Shown: positions 1-12,300, numbered from the stretch's first letter. The stretch is 64,000 bases of DNA from Liquidambar formosana (GCA_039720395.1 JBBPBK010000132.1:1-64000), one strand, 5' to 3'. Program-made: numbers and translations. Notes: generated by a model not told the origin, from the letters alone.

Positions 1-1107
1 ATTTGGAAAATATTATTATACTACCTATAAAAGGCTAAATCTCAGAAAAACTTTTGAACGACCAATATACCCTTATTTTTTTATAAAAAAATACTTATCT
101 ATCCTTCTTTTAATTGAAACACATAGTAAACATTTTTAGCATTTAATAACAAAAGAAAATTAGATTTTAACTCAAATTCTTAACAATTAAGTTAGATTCT
201 TACTCAAATTTTTTTTCCTAGAGCAACTATCAAGTTGCATGATAATATATATGAATATAAACTCTTTAAATATTCTGTTTTATGAAGAAAAAAAAATATT
301 CTAAATGTATATCTAAAGAGTTTTTAATCTTTCATTGACAATTTTGATGATAAAAAAAAAAAAAAATTTACTTTTGAATTTTAAACTTTATCTTTTATGA
401 AAAAACATAAAATCTTTATGTATTTATTATATTGTATAATTAATATTATTTAAAAATATTCACATACAATGCACATATACTATATCTAGTTTTTACAAAA
501 AGATGTTGAAAGTTATAAAATTAAAAAGGCTTACACTAGGCGTACACGAATCCTTTCCTTTATGAAAGATGATTGAGGAACCATAGAAGGGTGGTTTAGT
601 AAAAATAGAATTATATGCAATTATGTCAAACGGAGATAGAAAGCCTAGAGTCTTGGATTCTCAAGCATATTCTATAACGTACTACATATATCTAGAATCT
701 AAAACTACTTCCAAATTTCCAATAATCAATAATTGGAACTTTGTATCATCCACAAGTGGATGGCCCTCATACCCGATGTTCCCTGTTGATGACATTCTTG
801 ACAGGTACAGAATTAATGCAAATGGGAAATAATTTTCTGCTCAGGCAGTGCAGCAAAAAGAGAAATAAATACGCATCAATGAACTCTTTGCCAAGTGGCA
901 TAGAAATGCAAGTTCATTTCACTATATATGTCTTTCTTGAGGTTTAAGTAAAGGAAAAACCTATAGAGATTAGGCCTTTTGTTCCCCCCCACCCCCAATC
1001 TTCGACCTATTATGGATAATTGATCTTTTAATAGTAAAATTTTCAGACCTAATTGTCGAATTAGTAAATTTGGACAAATGAGATGAGCCAACTGTTTACC
1101 TCTGCTC
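1..1107. other. AT-rich intergenic sequence, no gene seen
   Basis: Both strands carry only short frames without recognisable protein similarity. The sequence is AT-rich with poly(A) tracts and lies beyond the 3' end of the CTL gene. I see no element with clear ends here. Confidence 0.6.
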
Positions 1108-1523
1108 CTAAGTTAAAGGGGTCTTCTATTACTACCTCAAGACTTGTTTTTCATCTCCCATTTATTTTACACTTTAACCTTTTATGAAAAATATAGGTAT
1201 TCATAAAAACTGATCATGTATTCTATTAGAAAACATCATTTTGAACAATTTTTTTAGAAGAAAATTTTTTAAAAAACCATCGTTTAAGTAGACATTTTTT
1301 ATATTTATAGTCTTCGCCTCATAAATGACTAAAAAATCCATTTAAACGATAGATTTTGAAAAAATTTTCTCCCAAAAAGTTGTTCAAAATGATGTTTTCT
1401 AATAGGTGACATGGTCAATTTTTATGAAAACCTTTCATATTTTTCATAAAATCTTAAAATATAAAATAAATGAGGGATGAAAAACAAAGTCTTTGGGTGC
1501 CAATAGAGGCCTCCTAAGTTAAA
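1108..1523. mobile_element. Mutator-like MITE, family A copy 1, with TSD
   Basis: A 396-bp foldback (1118-1513) has long terminal inverted repeats of roughly 150 bp that start near GGGGTCTTCTATT and end near AATAGAGGCCTC. It is flanked by the identical direct repeat ctaagttaaa at 1108-1117 and 1514-1523. A 9-10 bp duplication with long inverted repeats is typical of Mutator-type MITEs. No coding capacity. A second copy is at 19286-19682. Confidence 0.85.
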
Positions 1524-3163
1524 CCATTATTTGTCTTAGCCCCATGTTTCTCGGCCATAGCACTAAGCTTTTTTAATTTTTAATTTTTGGGTAGCAACTC
1601 ACGGGTCAAGTTTTGAACCACTCGCATATTATTTTTAGAGAGTGAGAGAGACCACCTAAACTACGAAGCTGTTGATCACTCGGCCAATTGACGGTTGATC
1701 GATAAGGCTAAACTTGTTAAGCCATCTCACCAAGCACGTGCACCTATTGAGCCCATTTATATTATGTATTTATGCTACATGTGATTATAGTAAAAGAAGG
1801 TTTAAAGGAATGTTGTTGCATATGGCTTATGTATGACAGAGAAAAAATTTGTGAATAGCAAAGTGATGGAGAAAGGTGAAAGGTGAAAGAAGACGACCCT
1901 AGAAGCAATCAGAAACTTATCAACTAAGCCTTGACTGTGTGATCGTGAAAGAGAGGTCATTGCGTATATTAGGAATAACTGGTGGAGGGATTTTGCTTGA
2001 TGGGTCACATACCAACAAAAAGCTAGAGGCCTGTTTCCTTTCTCCATTCACTTCCTTTTCCAATCAAAACCGTATTTGGCTTTTTGTCAGTTGCTAGGCC
2101 CCTTTTGTAACCGTGAAAAGGTGGAAGTCTTTGATCCATGACCCGACCCGCCAATTGACGACATTTCTGCATATGCCCCACCCTATTCTAGCCGGTGGGT
2201 GGGTTGGCTGGTTGGTCTCAAAAAGCTCCGACCACTAATAGTGGGAGTTGCTTGCAAATCACCATAAGAGGCTTACAATCAAAATGGGTTGGTAAGTACC
2301 TCAATTGAGCCACCCATTAAGTGAAGGGTCCTTTTCAGCTCTCTTTCAAAAGAGCTCTCTCTGTTTAAAGCAAAAGCCAAAAGGTAAAAGGAAAGGGTCC
2401 AAAGAATTAAAGTCATTATGGTTTTTCTACCATTCAAATTTTTGACTAGGACTTGCTCTCCCATCTAAACAAGTTGTTGGGATTCCATCACCGAGTAAGG
2501 CATTTCAGCACTAAGAAAAAGAAATAAACCTAAACCCACCAGGTTATTTTTCAGGCCACACTATATTCAACCCGACCCAGCCAAGTCCAAACGCACCTCT
2601 GCAGCGTACACTGTCCGAAATCCGAATAAAGGCAAAACCCATTTGAATCCTCAACTGAGAGGACGAAGAAAAAGTTGAAACAGAACAAAATGGATATTCT
2701 TACAAGATTACGTGAAAATAAACAATGAAATAAAATAATGATGGGTTTTACCAAGAAGATAACATTAGGGGAAAAAACAATAGTGGTGGGAGATCGGATA
2801 TACCAAAAGTACTTGGAATATATAAATACAAGGGCCAGGACCCAAAGACACTTTCGTTTTCGTAGCCTTGTTGATTGGAATCTCAGTGGGCTCTCCTCAT
2901 TTTCCCAATTATCGAAAGCATCCAATAATATACGGTTGAACTTTTAACAGTCAAAACCATCATCATCACCATCACCACCACCACCACCACCACGTGAATC
3001 ACCATTGTCAATGGCTCGAGCCCAACTGGCTAGGTCAAACTCTCATTCCCCCATTAAGGGCAACCCTAAACGTGGTATATCTTGGAGAGTTATAGCCAAA
3101 ACATACCCATATGACCTTTGCTCATATACAGGATTGGAGAAAACTATGCCATTAACTTGTGAG
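1524..3163. other. Intergenic / 3' flank of the CTL gene
   Basis: No gene is recognised. A CAT/CAC trinucleotide tract lies at about 2959-2994. The rest is unremarkable, and part is presumably the 3' UTR of the minus-strand CTL gene that stops at 3164. Confidence 0.5.
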
Positions 3164-6004
3164 CTAATTGTTAAACCGCCTGGGCACAGGCACTCGAGGT
3201 GTAGGTGCAATCACATCGCGACCAGATTTTATCAAGTTGAGACGATCCGGTATTGTTTTATCAAACAGCCTGCTCTCGGGATTCTCTGCATAGCATACAT
3301 AGTAGCAACTCACACAGGCATGCGGCAGTGCCATGGCAATCCTAGTCTGTTACATCGAAGTTGTAATTTGTCAAGTTTATCGATTAGTTCAATAATTAAA
3401 AATACCCAAGTTGATCACATGATCTAAATTTATAGATAAACTAATCAAATAAAAATAAATTCGGTTAGGTGAGGGCTACCAACCATAAGGTATCCAATGA
3501 AGAATGCAAGGAGAGATACAGTGGCTGTGTTGTTCTGGTACACACTGGCAGTCCAAGCGGCTACAACAATTACACAAATAGAGCCACTGCAAACGCCAGT
3601 GAGGAAGCAGAGCGAGCTGGTCATGTCGGAATCAACTATGGCTACCATTTCTTGCCTCCCAAAAAGCTCCCAAGTGTCTTGTGATGCCTTCACAAAACCT
3701 TTTCCATATGCAGCTATCTGTAACATTTGGTAGGGAAACCCAGCTCAGTTCCATCTCAAAATAGAATAGGGTTTACAGCCATTGACCACAAACACATTCT
3801 ACATACAGCTTAGGAATTGAAGGACCATATTGATAATTCAGGACTCATAAATCTTTCATGCTAGAAATAATTCAAAATTTGGGGATAGGGCATTTTGAAT
3901 ATGTTGGGAGTAAGTCAATACTAACAAAAATGTTCAGCTGAGACTATCAATAAAATAATTGAAAGCTGGATCTCGATGGCAAAAGTGACTGATGAATATA
4001 AAAAGAAGCATGCGTTCATCTTAAAATTCATAACTTGATTAATATAAAAGGAAACACGCTTTCATCTTGGAGTTATTTGTACAATGGATACCCCTAAGAG
4101 ACTACAAGACATTAAATTGAAAATAACCCATGAATGTTAACCTCAATAAGATTGGATTATGCGCTACCAACCAGAACAGCGCCATGTAATTCCAAAGCTT
4201 CTTAAAAGGAAATCCACAGAATTTTGCACAATGCCGAGGAAATATTAAGCAATGGGTCCAACTGCATAGTCATCTTGCTTTAAGTGGATTAAAGCAGCTA
4301 TGATAACGGTCCAAAACATACAATTTTCAATTAAAAAAGAAAACAGAATTGGATTTATCTAATGGTTGTTAACTATTGATCAACAATCAAAACTGAGTTC
4401 AATTACGTTTAGAGATTTTTTTTTTCCCCTTTAAATGGGACCCCAATTTATATAAAACTTACCACATATCTAATATCTATGGTCTGTAATCATTCTAACA
4501 ACGGAGTAAAGGTAAAATAAAAAGTGCTAATGGTTTATCAGTAACTATACCTGTACAAAGGCCCAGCCATTGCCATAGCTGAAGATGGACTCCATGACTC
4601 TGAGACAGCAATGTGCACAAGAAAACATGAACTCATCCTCTCCCTCAAGCAAGTTCAGAGCCCGAGCGACAATTCTCATCGCTTCAATAGCAGGCACAAA
4701 GAGAGACCCAAGACAAGCGCTCCCTAGATTCCGCGACATGGCTCTTTGGAAGCAGAATTGAGTGTTAGATTGCATTCCTCTGAGATAATACAGAGCAATT
4801 ACCCTACTAACTGTTAAATTAGCAACATTCCTCATTACTTCTGCAGTCCAAGCCAAGCTCAATCCCAACGCAATTATGACCAAAGGGGGGAAGTAGAAAT
4901 TCAAGGCTCCAATCACAGCCAAAATCCAAAGAGACATCCACAGGAATCCAATCCCAAGCATCCAATAAGTGGGGTGATTCAAATCAGGAAATTTTGACAC
5001 GGGTTTGAGCGATTCCGTCAAGACCTTGGTACAAAACTTGATTCTCTGAGAGACCCAACAAGCATACAAGCCATTACCAATCGCAAAGGCCAAAAAGCAT
5101 ACTCCAACGCCATCAGTCGCAGGCCTCTGGAAACAAATTAGGAGAATTCCGGCGGATAACGACATGAAGAAGGTGCTCCATAGAATGAAATGAACCATGA
5201 ATCCAGGCCATACCCTCACAGCCTTTTGCCACAAAAATGCAAGAGAAATGCTTAAAAAGGATGCAGCTTCAATCTGTGGCAGAAAATATTCCAACACCCT
5301 TTTCTCTTTCCTTCGAGTTTCTCCTGCTTCCAATAGTCCTTGAATTCCCTTAAATAAGAGAAAACAAACTAGCCCAATAGCAATAACCGTGTGTACAAGG
5401 AACAGAAACAGAGATATTCTGTTGGTGTATTTTCTTGAATTCAGTGTTGTTAGTGATTGCTGGTTAGAGAGAAAGAAAAAGGAGATTCAGATAAATGATT
5501 TGACAAAAAAAAAAAAAAATCATCAAAAATTCAAGCTATATCTGGGTGCACACGCAACATAATATACAGAACCAAAAAAAATTAAGCAATATTTGTGTGA
5601 TGTATGTGTTTATGAGGGACATACTTGCGGGGTTGGTGTAGAGCGAGGTTGAGACTGAGCAGGAGAGGGTGTAGCGGCTCTAGTTGAAGCATTGATGACT
5701 ATTCTTAAAGGGTTTGAAGGGTTCAATCTTTGCAACATTGACACCTGAAAATCCTCCTGAGGATTGGCTCGAACCGCCTCTTCTTGAAAACCCATTTCTC
5801 CTTTCTCTACGTCCTTCCCTTCTGCATCGTCTTTCTTCTTCTCCTCCTCTGCTGCCTCTCTCTCTTCACCATCATTTTCTCCCTCCACCACCTATCACCA
5901 CCACACAAAAATCTCCACAGCTTCAACATAAATGAAAAACACAGAGAAAAATACAGAGGATAAGACGAAAGAAGTTTTTTTCTTACAGGCTCCGCAGCAC
6001 CCAT
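3164..6004 (-). CDS. Choline transporter-like (CTL/PNS1 family) membrane protein
   Basis: Five coding exons read on the minus strand: 6004-5987, 5894-5625, 5459-4551, 3717-3484 and 3346-3164. All junctions are GT-AG and in phase 0, giving 537 aa. Residues 1 to about 95 are acidic, then Pro/Ser/Thr-rich and probably cytosolic. Hydrophobic segments follow from about residue 108 (ISLFLFLVHTVIAIGL) to near the end, as expected for a polytopic carrier. Family hallmarks are GSLFVPAIE, FSCAHCCLRVMES and GWAFVQ-IAAYGKGF across the exon 3/4 junction, and MALPHACVSCYYVCYAENPE in the last exon. Family members are linked to choline transport and, in Arabidopsis, to phloem and vesicle traffic; the substrate here is inferred from family only. 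The first coding exon encodes just MGAAEP; that ATG was chosen because no other ATG precedes it in the open frame. The family call is firm; the N-terminus is less certain. Confidence 0.92.
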
Positions 6005-6536
6005 CGGCGGCGAGGTTGTCAGGTATCCGGCGGCAGGATGTGTCCGGTCTCCGGCGACGGCGTCGGTGGTCTTCTCTGGAACGTTGGATTTGTTTCTCTG
6101 TGGTGGCTGATGTGTTATTGCCACATTTTTTAACTTGGCTTTTCCATATTACCTCAGAGTCTCAGACAAACGTATGACCCAAATGGCAGTCAAATTCCAC
6201 GCGCACAAGAAGCACGTTTTGTACACGCACCAACCAAGATTGAGGGCGTGGAAATCGAGTTTCTATCATGTGTATTGCACTACACGGTGTTTATTATCTA
6301 CATGAATTAGAGGTTGACTGTTTGGAGGCCTATAAGTGCACGTGGGACAATTACTTGTACTGGTGAAGAATATGATGAAGAAATTGACGGCTGAGATTGA
6401 AGAATGAGTGAATCATACGTGTAGGAAGAATGATGGGATTTAGATTTGGAGAAGAAAAGAGACAGACGTACCCCACCTTATCTTCTTATCTTTAGTTCGC
6501 ATCTCTAGTTCGCAGGCCGTATAAGGAACTACAAGC
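6005..6536. promoter_or_regulatory. Upstream region of the CTL gene
   Basis: This is the 5' flank and presumed leader of the minus-strand CTL gene. The first 120 bp are unusually GC-rich for the window (CCGGCGACGGCG and similar), as expected near a plant transcription start. No specific promoter element is claimed. Confidence 0.4.
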
Positions 6537-6724
6537 TACAATTTTGAGAAATTACCGATTGATTCCGTGTTTCCATGGAATTACCCCAAAAGGATTGCCT
6601 TAACCAACTGACTACTGACTTTATTATAAACTACTACAAACAAAAACAAGTTGATAGTCAAAACATCCTCATGGGGCAATTCCATGGAAACGTGGAATCA
6701 ATCGGTAATTCCCATTACAATTTT
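6537..6724. mobile_element. Small foldback MITE (170 bp) with 9-bp TSD
   Basis: Inverted repeats of about 40 bp (ATTACCGATTGATTCC on the left, its complement GGAATCAATCGGTAAT on the right) enclose a short AT-rich centre, 6546-6715. The direct repeat tacaatttt lies at 6537-6545 and 6716-6724. A 9-bp duplication suggests a Mutator-type MITE. No coding capacity. Confidence 0.8.
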
Positions 6725-7950
6725 TACCTGCGGTAAGCCGTAAACTTTTAAATTACATCATTGTTTGACTTTTACATTGAGGAAGAGAACAAACAACTTT
6801 TTTTTTTTTTTTTTTGTTTTTTTCCCCTTTAACAATAGGAAAAATTCGTCTGTAATCTTAACCCCTACGTCAACAATGGCATCAATATTTTTTCATATAC
6901 TTAAACTCGGGATTTTTCACTTAACAAATTAAGAGAGTCTTTTTAGATTATCATATCATTTTATTATATTTAATTAGGTTTAATAGATTAAAAACAACCT
7001 TTGCCATTTTTTTTTTTCACTCTTTTAATACCCTTTTTCTAAGAAGTAAAAAACGGTAACTTATTTAAACCAAAACTTAATTAACTGTAATTTATTAGAT
7101 TAGGGGATATTGCATTGAAAAAAAAAAAAAAAAGTGGGAAGGAGAAGGAGGAAATGACATTGGCATACCAAAAACAACCTCCTAAATAAAAGTTAGAGGA
7201 TAAACACATCAAATGTGTTTTTTGAGGAATAGAAGGAAATGACATTGGCACACCAAAAACAGCCTCTCTCTCTCTCTCAAACATTGAGGAATGTGAGAAT
7301 ATTTTTGAAGTGCCAATAGTGCTTCCCTTAAATAAATAAATAGATAGATAAAAGTTAGAGGATAAACACATCAAATGTGGCCCACTTAAGTAAGCACATG
7401 TCTAAATATAATGGGTTCAACCCAAGAAATTTGGCTAACACAATCTTCACAGGACCACATGAGCTACTGTCTATTTAATACCTCCCAAGTTTTGAAGTGC
7501 ATTTAAATAATTTAAAATTAAAACTATAAAAAAAATAAAAATAAAAGTATTTGACAAAAATATTTTATATAATAAAAATCCGTGCCACATCTTCTTTATC
7601 ATTCATTAGTGGACCACTGGACCTCATAATACATCAATTTTAAATACATCCTTGTCTTTATCACATTCGTATAGACTTATTTTTTAAATAATTGTTTGTA
7701 AGATATTTTCATTTAAAATAACATTTGAGGAAACTATGTTCATAATGAGAAATTTTTTTCGACCAAAAAAAAATATACTCCTATCCTAAAGAGGATATTC
7801 TTCCCCAACTAAAGTTCAAACATCATCGATCACCAATATTTAATTAGTCAAGGACTCAAGTGGATAACGTAACTACAGAAGTTCAAAATACCGCACCAAA
7901 CATATCCCTATGTCAATGTAAATATATTTGTAAACAAAATGACTGTCCAC
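6725..7950. other. AT-rich intergenic sequence with a local duplication
   Basis: No gene is seen. A segment reading GAAATGACATTGGCA..CCAAAAACA occurs twice (about 7152 and 7229), and the string AAAGTTAGAGGATAAACACA twice (about 7188 and 7350), indicating a small scrambled local duplication. Poly(T)/poly(A) tracts are present. Confidence 0.5.
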
Positions 7951-7958
7951 AAGAGGAT

Positions 7959-8200
7959 GGGATTTGGATTCGGTGTTGAGTTGATAAAATTTAGTACCAT
8001 GCTAAGGTAATTCACACCCTTAAATGAGAGATTGGATGGCTTGGATTGAAAGTTAAAAAGGTTACCTAATGAGGTTATTTTGGTCATTTCAATAGCATCT
8101 TTTCAACTTTCAATCTAAGCTATCTAATCTCTCATTCAAAGGTATGGACTACCTTGGCATGATACTGAATTTTATCAACTCAGCACCGAATCCAAACCCC
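7959..8200. mobile_element. Foldback MITE, family C copy 1
   Basis: Two arms of about 105 bp (7959-8070 and 8095-8200) are inverted copies: GGTGTTGAGTTGATAAAATT on the left matches GGTGCTGAGTTGATAAAATT in the complement of the right arm. Flanks aagaggat and gagaagat agree at 6 of 8 positions, a decayed 8-bp duplication at best. A diverged relative lies at about 10737-10940. Confidence 0.7.
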
Positions 8201-8705
8201 GAGAAGATAAGCCTCATAGAACTAGATGTTTGGTCATGTTTTTTGAAAATAATTTTCTATTCCTAAAGCTGTGAAAAAAAAAAAAGATCATAAACAAACA
8301 AAAATTTTGACAATCCATAGAATTTAACCCTAACTTTAACTCCCGATATCAACAATAGGTATCAATATTTTTTCATAAAATTAAATAAGAAATCACTCAT
8401 GGATAAGGAGAATACTATTAGACTATCATGACGTTAGCTAGCAAAAATATATGTTTGGAGTCATGTTATTGAAACCTATTTCTTTAAAACAATTTCTTAA
8501 AAACAGTTCATTTTCAAGGAACATAAAAATAATGTTCTCAGCTTGTGTGTGTTGTTGTTGTTGTTGTTGGTATTTTTTTTTTTTTTTTTTAAAGCCCCTT
8601 TTTAAAATTAAAAAATAAATTAAAAAAAAGAACAAAAAATAAATAAATATAAGGTCACTAGAAACAACGTTTCCCAAAACTGTGTTAAACTGGTGATTTG
8701 AGACT

Positions 8706-8985
8706 CACCCTTTAAGCACCATCATATCGAATTGCAGGTTGCTCATGACCCGTTTCCAGGAGGTGCGGATCCAACACACCTTCCGTGAAGGGAATCAGTG
8801 TGCAGACATTTTGGCCAAGAAGGCAGCTGAGTTTGATTTTGTTTGTACTTTTTTGGATAATCCTCCTACCTGGATTAATTTACAGTTGGAAGCGGATAGT
8901 AGGGGTGTTTTATACCCCGTGCTGTACCTAACTTTTAATTTCCTTATATATATTCCAGTTTACCCAAAAAAAAAAAAAAAAAAGA
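8706..8985 (+). pseudogene. 5'-truncated LINE fragment, RNase H domain end
   Basis: The frame running through 8706-8925 reads THPLSTIISNCRLLMTRFQE and then QHTFREGNQCADILAKKA. This is the C-terminal end of the RNase H domain found in plant L1-type LINE polyproteins. It ends in a non-coding tail and an A-run of about 18 (8966-8983). The 5' part is missing and a stop lies just upstream (8694-8696). No target-site duplication was identified. Confidence 0.75.
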
Positions 8986-9299
8986 ATCCATTTATGGCTT
9001 GCAGTCTGCTTTTGGGAAGCTGCTTATATTTACCAAATCGAACATACAAGTTGACCGTTATGGCGTTATGTATGACCCAAGCATTGAATGGACCGAATAA
9101 TGACTCCCTGAACAGAATCCTTGGCAATAACCCTCGAAATTCCTTCAGCCACAAATGTTGCACCAAATAATTTTGTGTGGTAGGTTAGAGAACATTAAAT
9201 TGTTGTTCATTTATTTATGGAGCATCATCAGTACATATATACGAAATAGGAGGCAACAGAAGGTGGGAAAAATAGTAAATGAAAAATTAAAAGGGGGCA

Positions 9300-9906
9300 T
9301 GTTGGGAATTCGAATTCCTAACCTATTTTAATATCACTCTTTATTTCACCTTAGTAGCCACATTTTATTGCACCTCCTTCTTTTTTTTTTTTTTTTTTTT
9401 TTTTTTGGGGGTTACAAAGAACATAAAACAAAACCAACCAAACAACTAAAAAAAAATAAACAACCCAACAAAAAACTAATAGAGGACTAGCACAAATCTG
9501 CTAGGTAGGCCGCCATGACCGGGGCAGGAAGAGAGTCTACACCAAAGAAACATGAGAAATCCAAGCTAAGTGCCCACCTCTTTATGGCGTGAACAGCTTC
9601 ATTAGCTGTTCTAGAGATTTTTTGAGAAGTGATGGAATTAGATTGTGTCAAACCAAGACATATTTCACCCTTAATGGTGAGATTAACCCATTTCCAATAT
9701 AAAAGTTAATTATTTAATACTATTAAAAAGTATTTTGTCTGTCGCAGACAAATAACATTACAATAACAATATTAATTGTGAGGTGGAACCCACATAAAAC
9801 ATATGAATTAGGAACAAATCATTTCTTTCTCTTTTTTTTGGCTTTTTTGCTAAGTCATTTCAAGAGATTCATTACTCCGTAATTATTATGAGTTAGAATC
9901 CCAACA
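9300..9906 (+). mobile_element. LTR remnant (solo or 3' LTR) preceded by a polypurine tract
   Basis: The segment starts TGTTGGGAATTC and ends GAATCCCAACA, matching inverted LTR termini, and is directly preceded by AAAAGGGGGCA, a polypurine-tract-like sequence. This resembles the 3' end of a Ty1-copia element. The internal domain is not recognisable upstream. A LINE fragment is nested inside on the other strand. Confidence 0.55.
9381..9640 (-). pseudogene. LINE fragment nested in the LTR remnant
   Basis: Read on the minus strand, the segment encodes RTANEAVHAIKRWALSLDFS, which resembles the RNase H C-terminus of plant LINEs. It is followed by a T-rich non-coding tail, CCCCC and an A-run (the T-run at 9381-9406 on the plus strand). 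It is 5' truncated. Its position inside 9300-9906 implies a later insertion. Confidence 0.5.
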
Positions 9907-10017
9907 ATTAAGCACACAAATGGAAACCTAAAACATAAAATAAAAGTAGAAATTACTAAATTAGATGGTGCTTAAAATCAAGGATGCCCATCCCTGTGAA
10001 TAGTGAAGTGTGCTTTT

Positions 10018-10101
10018 GGGGTAATTACATATTAGTCTTGCTATGGCCAAATAATAATCTGTCATTATTTTTCCATAGCCGGACTAATATGGAATTCTCC
10101 C
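10018..10101. mobile_element. Short foldback MITE, family D copy 1
   Basis: GGGGTAATTACATATTAGTC on the left pairs with GGACTAATATGGAATTCTCC on the right, and CTATGGCCAAATAAT with ATTATTTTTCCATAG. The same design is found at 45684-45811 (GGGGAATTACAGATTGGTC), so this is a family and not a chance hairpin. Confidence 0.65.
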
Positions 10102-10736
10102 ATGCTTTTTCACATTGGCATAACCTTAGCACATTTTATTATACAAGATGCTCGAGGTTAATGTTAGAATGCATTTGAATATGCTACCATTTTTTAAACC
10201 AAAAAATTTAATTCGGAAGTAAAAGTAAATTTTTTTTTTTTTTTTTTTTTTTTTTTGTTTTAGAATCAATTTTTTGAAAGAAGCTTTTCCGGAAGAATCA
10301 ATTGTTACTTATTTTATATTTAAAACAAAGTCTTGCAAAATGTAAATTTAACAATTTGGATGTAAATTTTAAAAAGAAAAAGAAAAGGAAGAAATTGTAG
10401 ATTTCTAGAACCATGAGAGAAATTTTCATTTGATAGATAAATTAGAACATTTTTATCATTAAAGTGTTTATACCTACCATAAATCTATTATAAACTTACT
10501 TTGAATAAAATTATACAATTTAATATATTATTTTTTCTTTCGGATTGGATTATGCAATAACCATATTTGATTTTTTACCTAATGGACTATGAAATTCAAA
10601 TTGATTACAATTCCTTTACCATATCCACATTATTGAATCATATTTAAATCAAAATCCAACCCATTAACAGATCTAATCTGAAGTGAATTCGTTAAAAAAA
10701 TAGAAATTTATTCGTTACCAATGAAAAGGGATTTAA

Positions 10737-10940
10737 GAATTTGGTGCTGAGCACCTTTGGGTGAGTCAGTTTGTAGACCATTCAGATTAAAAATTGAAAA
10801 TTTTGTGATTGAAACGACTAAAATGATTTCAATGAATAATTTTTTCAAGTTTTAATCTAAGTCGAGATGTAAAAACTCATCCAACAATGCTCAACACCTC
10901 AGTATGGCATCAAGTTTTGAACACTTTAACACCAAATCAT
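10737..10940. mobile_element. Diverged foldback MITE, family C copy 2
   Basis: The left arm GGTGCTGAGCACCTTTGGGT and the complement of the right arm GGTGTTGAGCATTGTTGGAT continue in parallel for roughly 80 bp. Both also resemble the arms of the element at 7959-8200. Ends are approximate. Confidence 0.5.
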
Positions 10941-12300
10941 TGCCCACGAGAAGGGTCTCACAACAGTTTGAAGAAAATTACATTTTAGTTAGTGCTTCCT
11001 AAACTAATACCAAAACAACAAAAGATGAGTAGTTGACAACAACCAATTCAAAACCACATTTTTGGTATTAATTTAGAAAGCTCACCAATGTGTAATTTTC
11101 CCCCAACGTGTATTCATATGGAAGTGGGAGTAGGGTACGTGGGTCACCTAAAAATGGTGGTCCAATATTGGGTTCCACGTTGGTGAATGGCAGGAGAGGA
11201 GGGGGAGGGCTCAGCGTTTGAGGCAAGAGAGGCGTCAATTTTGTGAGGTGGCAGAACAGTGATATATAATAAATTAAAAGCCATAAACCATATATGTTTG
11301 TTTTGGGGAAATTTGTGATGGCAGGAAAAACGTGACAGCAGTCAGGAGTCAGGACTGAGGACTGTTCGGGTGCCGGTGGGGCCTATTTGCTTTTATACCC
11401 ATCACCACTGGATGACTCGGCGCCACCTCCTCATGTCCTCAAACTTTGTCTTCTTGTGTTGTCAATGGGCTTTATCTTACCAGCAGTATTGAAAGCAAGG
11501 GGGTTTACAGGATACCATGTGAGCACCCTCATGATAGTATGCATGACCTCTCACTCTTTACTGACCCAGCTCCTCCTGTGTGTTGCCATAATTTGTTACT
11601 GTTTGGATACAGTGTTTCTGGGCCCCTCACTCTTGAAGGTGCCTGTTTGTAGGTAGAAAGGTATGCCATCTTGTGTTTTACTGATTTTAGGAGCATACCC
11701 GAACCAGACAAATCCTTTTCGAATTTTAATATTTAGGGTAAAAAGACGAAACAGAAAATCAATCAGACCAATGCCAAGCATTGGGTTTTTTCTAATTCCA
11801 GTTCTTCTTTTTAATCCTTTTTTTGAAAAAATAAAAATTTCATTGACTAACGTGTACCAAATGACAGCACTAAATTGCTGTTTCCCTTTAAAATAGTCTC
11901 AAGTTTTGAACCTTCTTACCAAACGGAGCATAAAGGTTGGGCTGTTTTCAAACATTGACCAAATTAGACGGTTTTTCTTTTTCACTTGGAGGGTACCAAT
12001 ACTAAAATATCAGAGTTGGGCCAACGATAATCACATGCAAAACTTGGTTTTGGGCTTCTAACGCTTCAATGTTTAATGCCAATATCTTTTTCTTATTTTG
12101 GGTAGTGAAGTTTTGTGCCGATCGATGATTATAATTTTTCATTGACCTCCTGGTTAAAATGATATCTCCCATCCCACTTTGAAATGGGCCAACTTTAAAT
12201 GAATTTGCTGATGTTCTTGCTCTGTCAACAGCCCCCTCCTCCCTCCCACAACACACACACACACACACACAAATAAAAAATAAAAAAAATAAAAAAAAAG
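10941..12300. other. Intergenic sequence, no gene supported
   Basis: Short frames such as 11387-11656 have no recognisable similarity. A run of CA dinucleotides lies at 12248-12269. No other structure is supported. Confidence 0.5.

Noticed and set aside
2551..2925. 124-codon minus-strand frame near the CTL 3' end
   Set aside because: Low-complexity hydrophobic composition, a competing plus-strand frame, and no known motif.
11387..11656. Open frame of 89 codons with hydrophobic stretches
   Set aside because: No recognisable motif, no splice partners, and a second overlapping frame is equally open; most likely chance.
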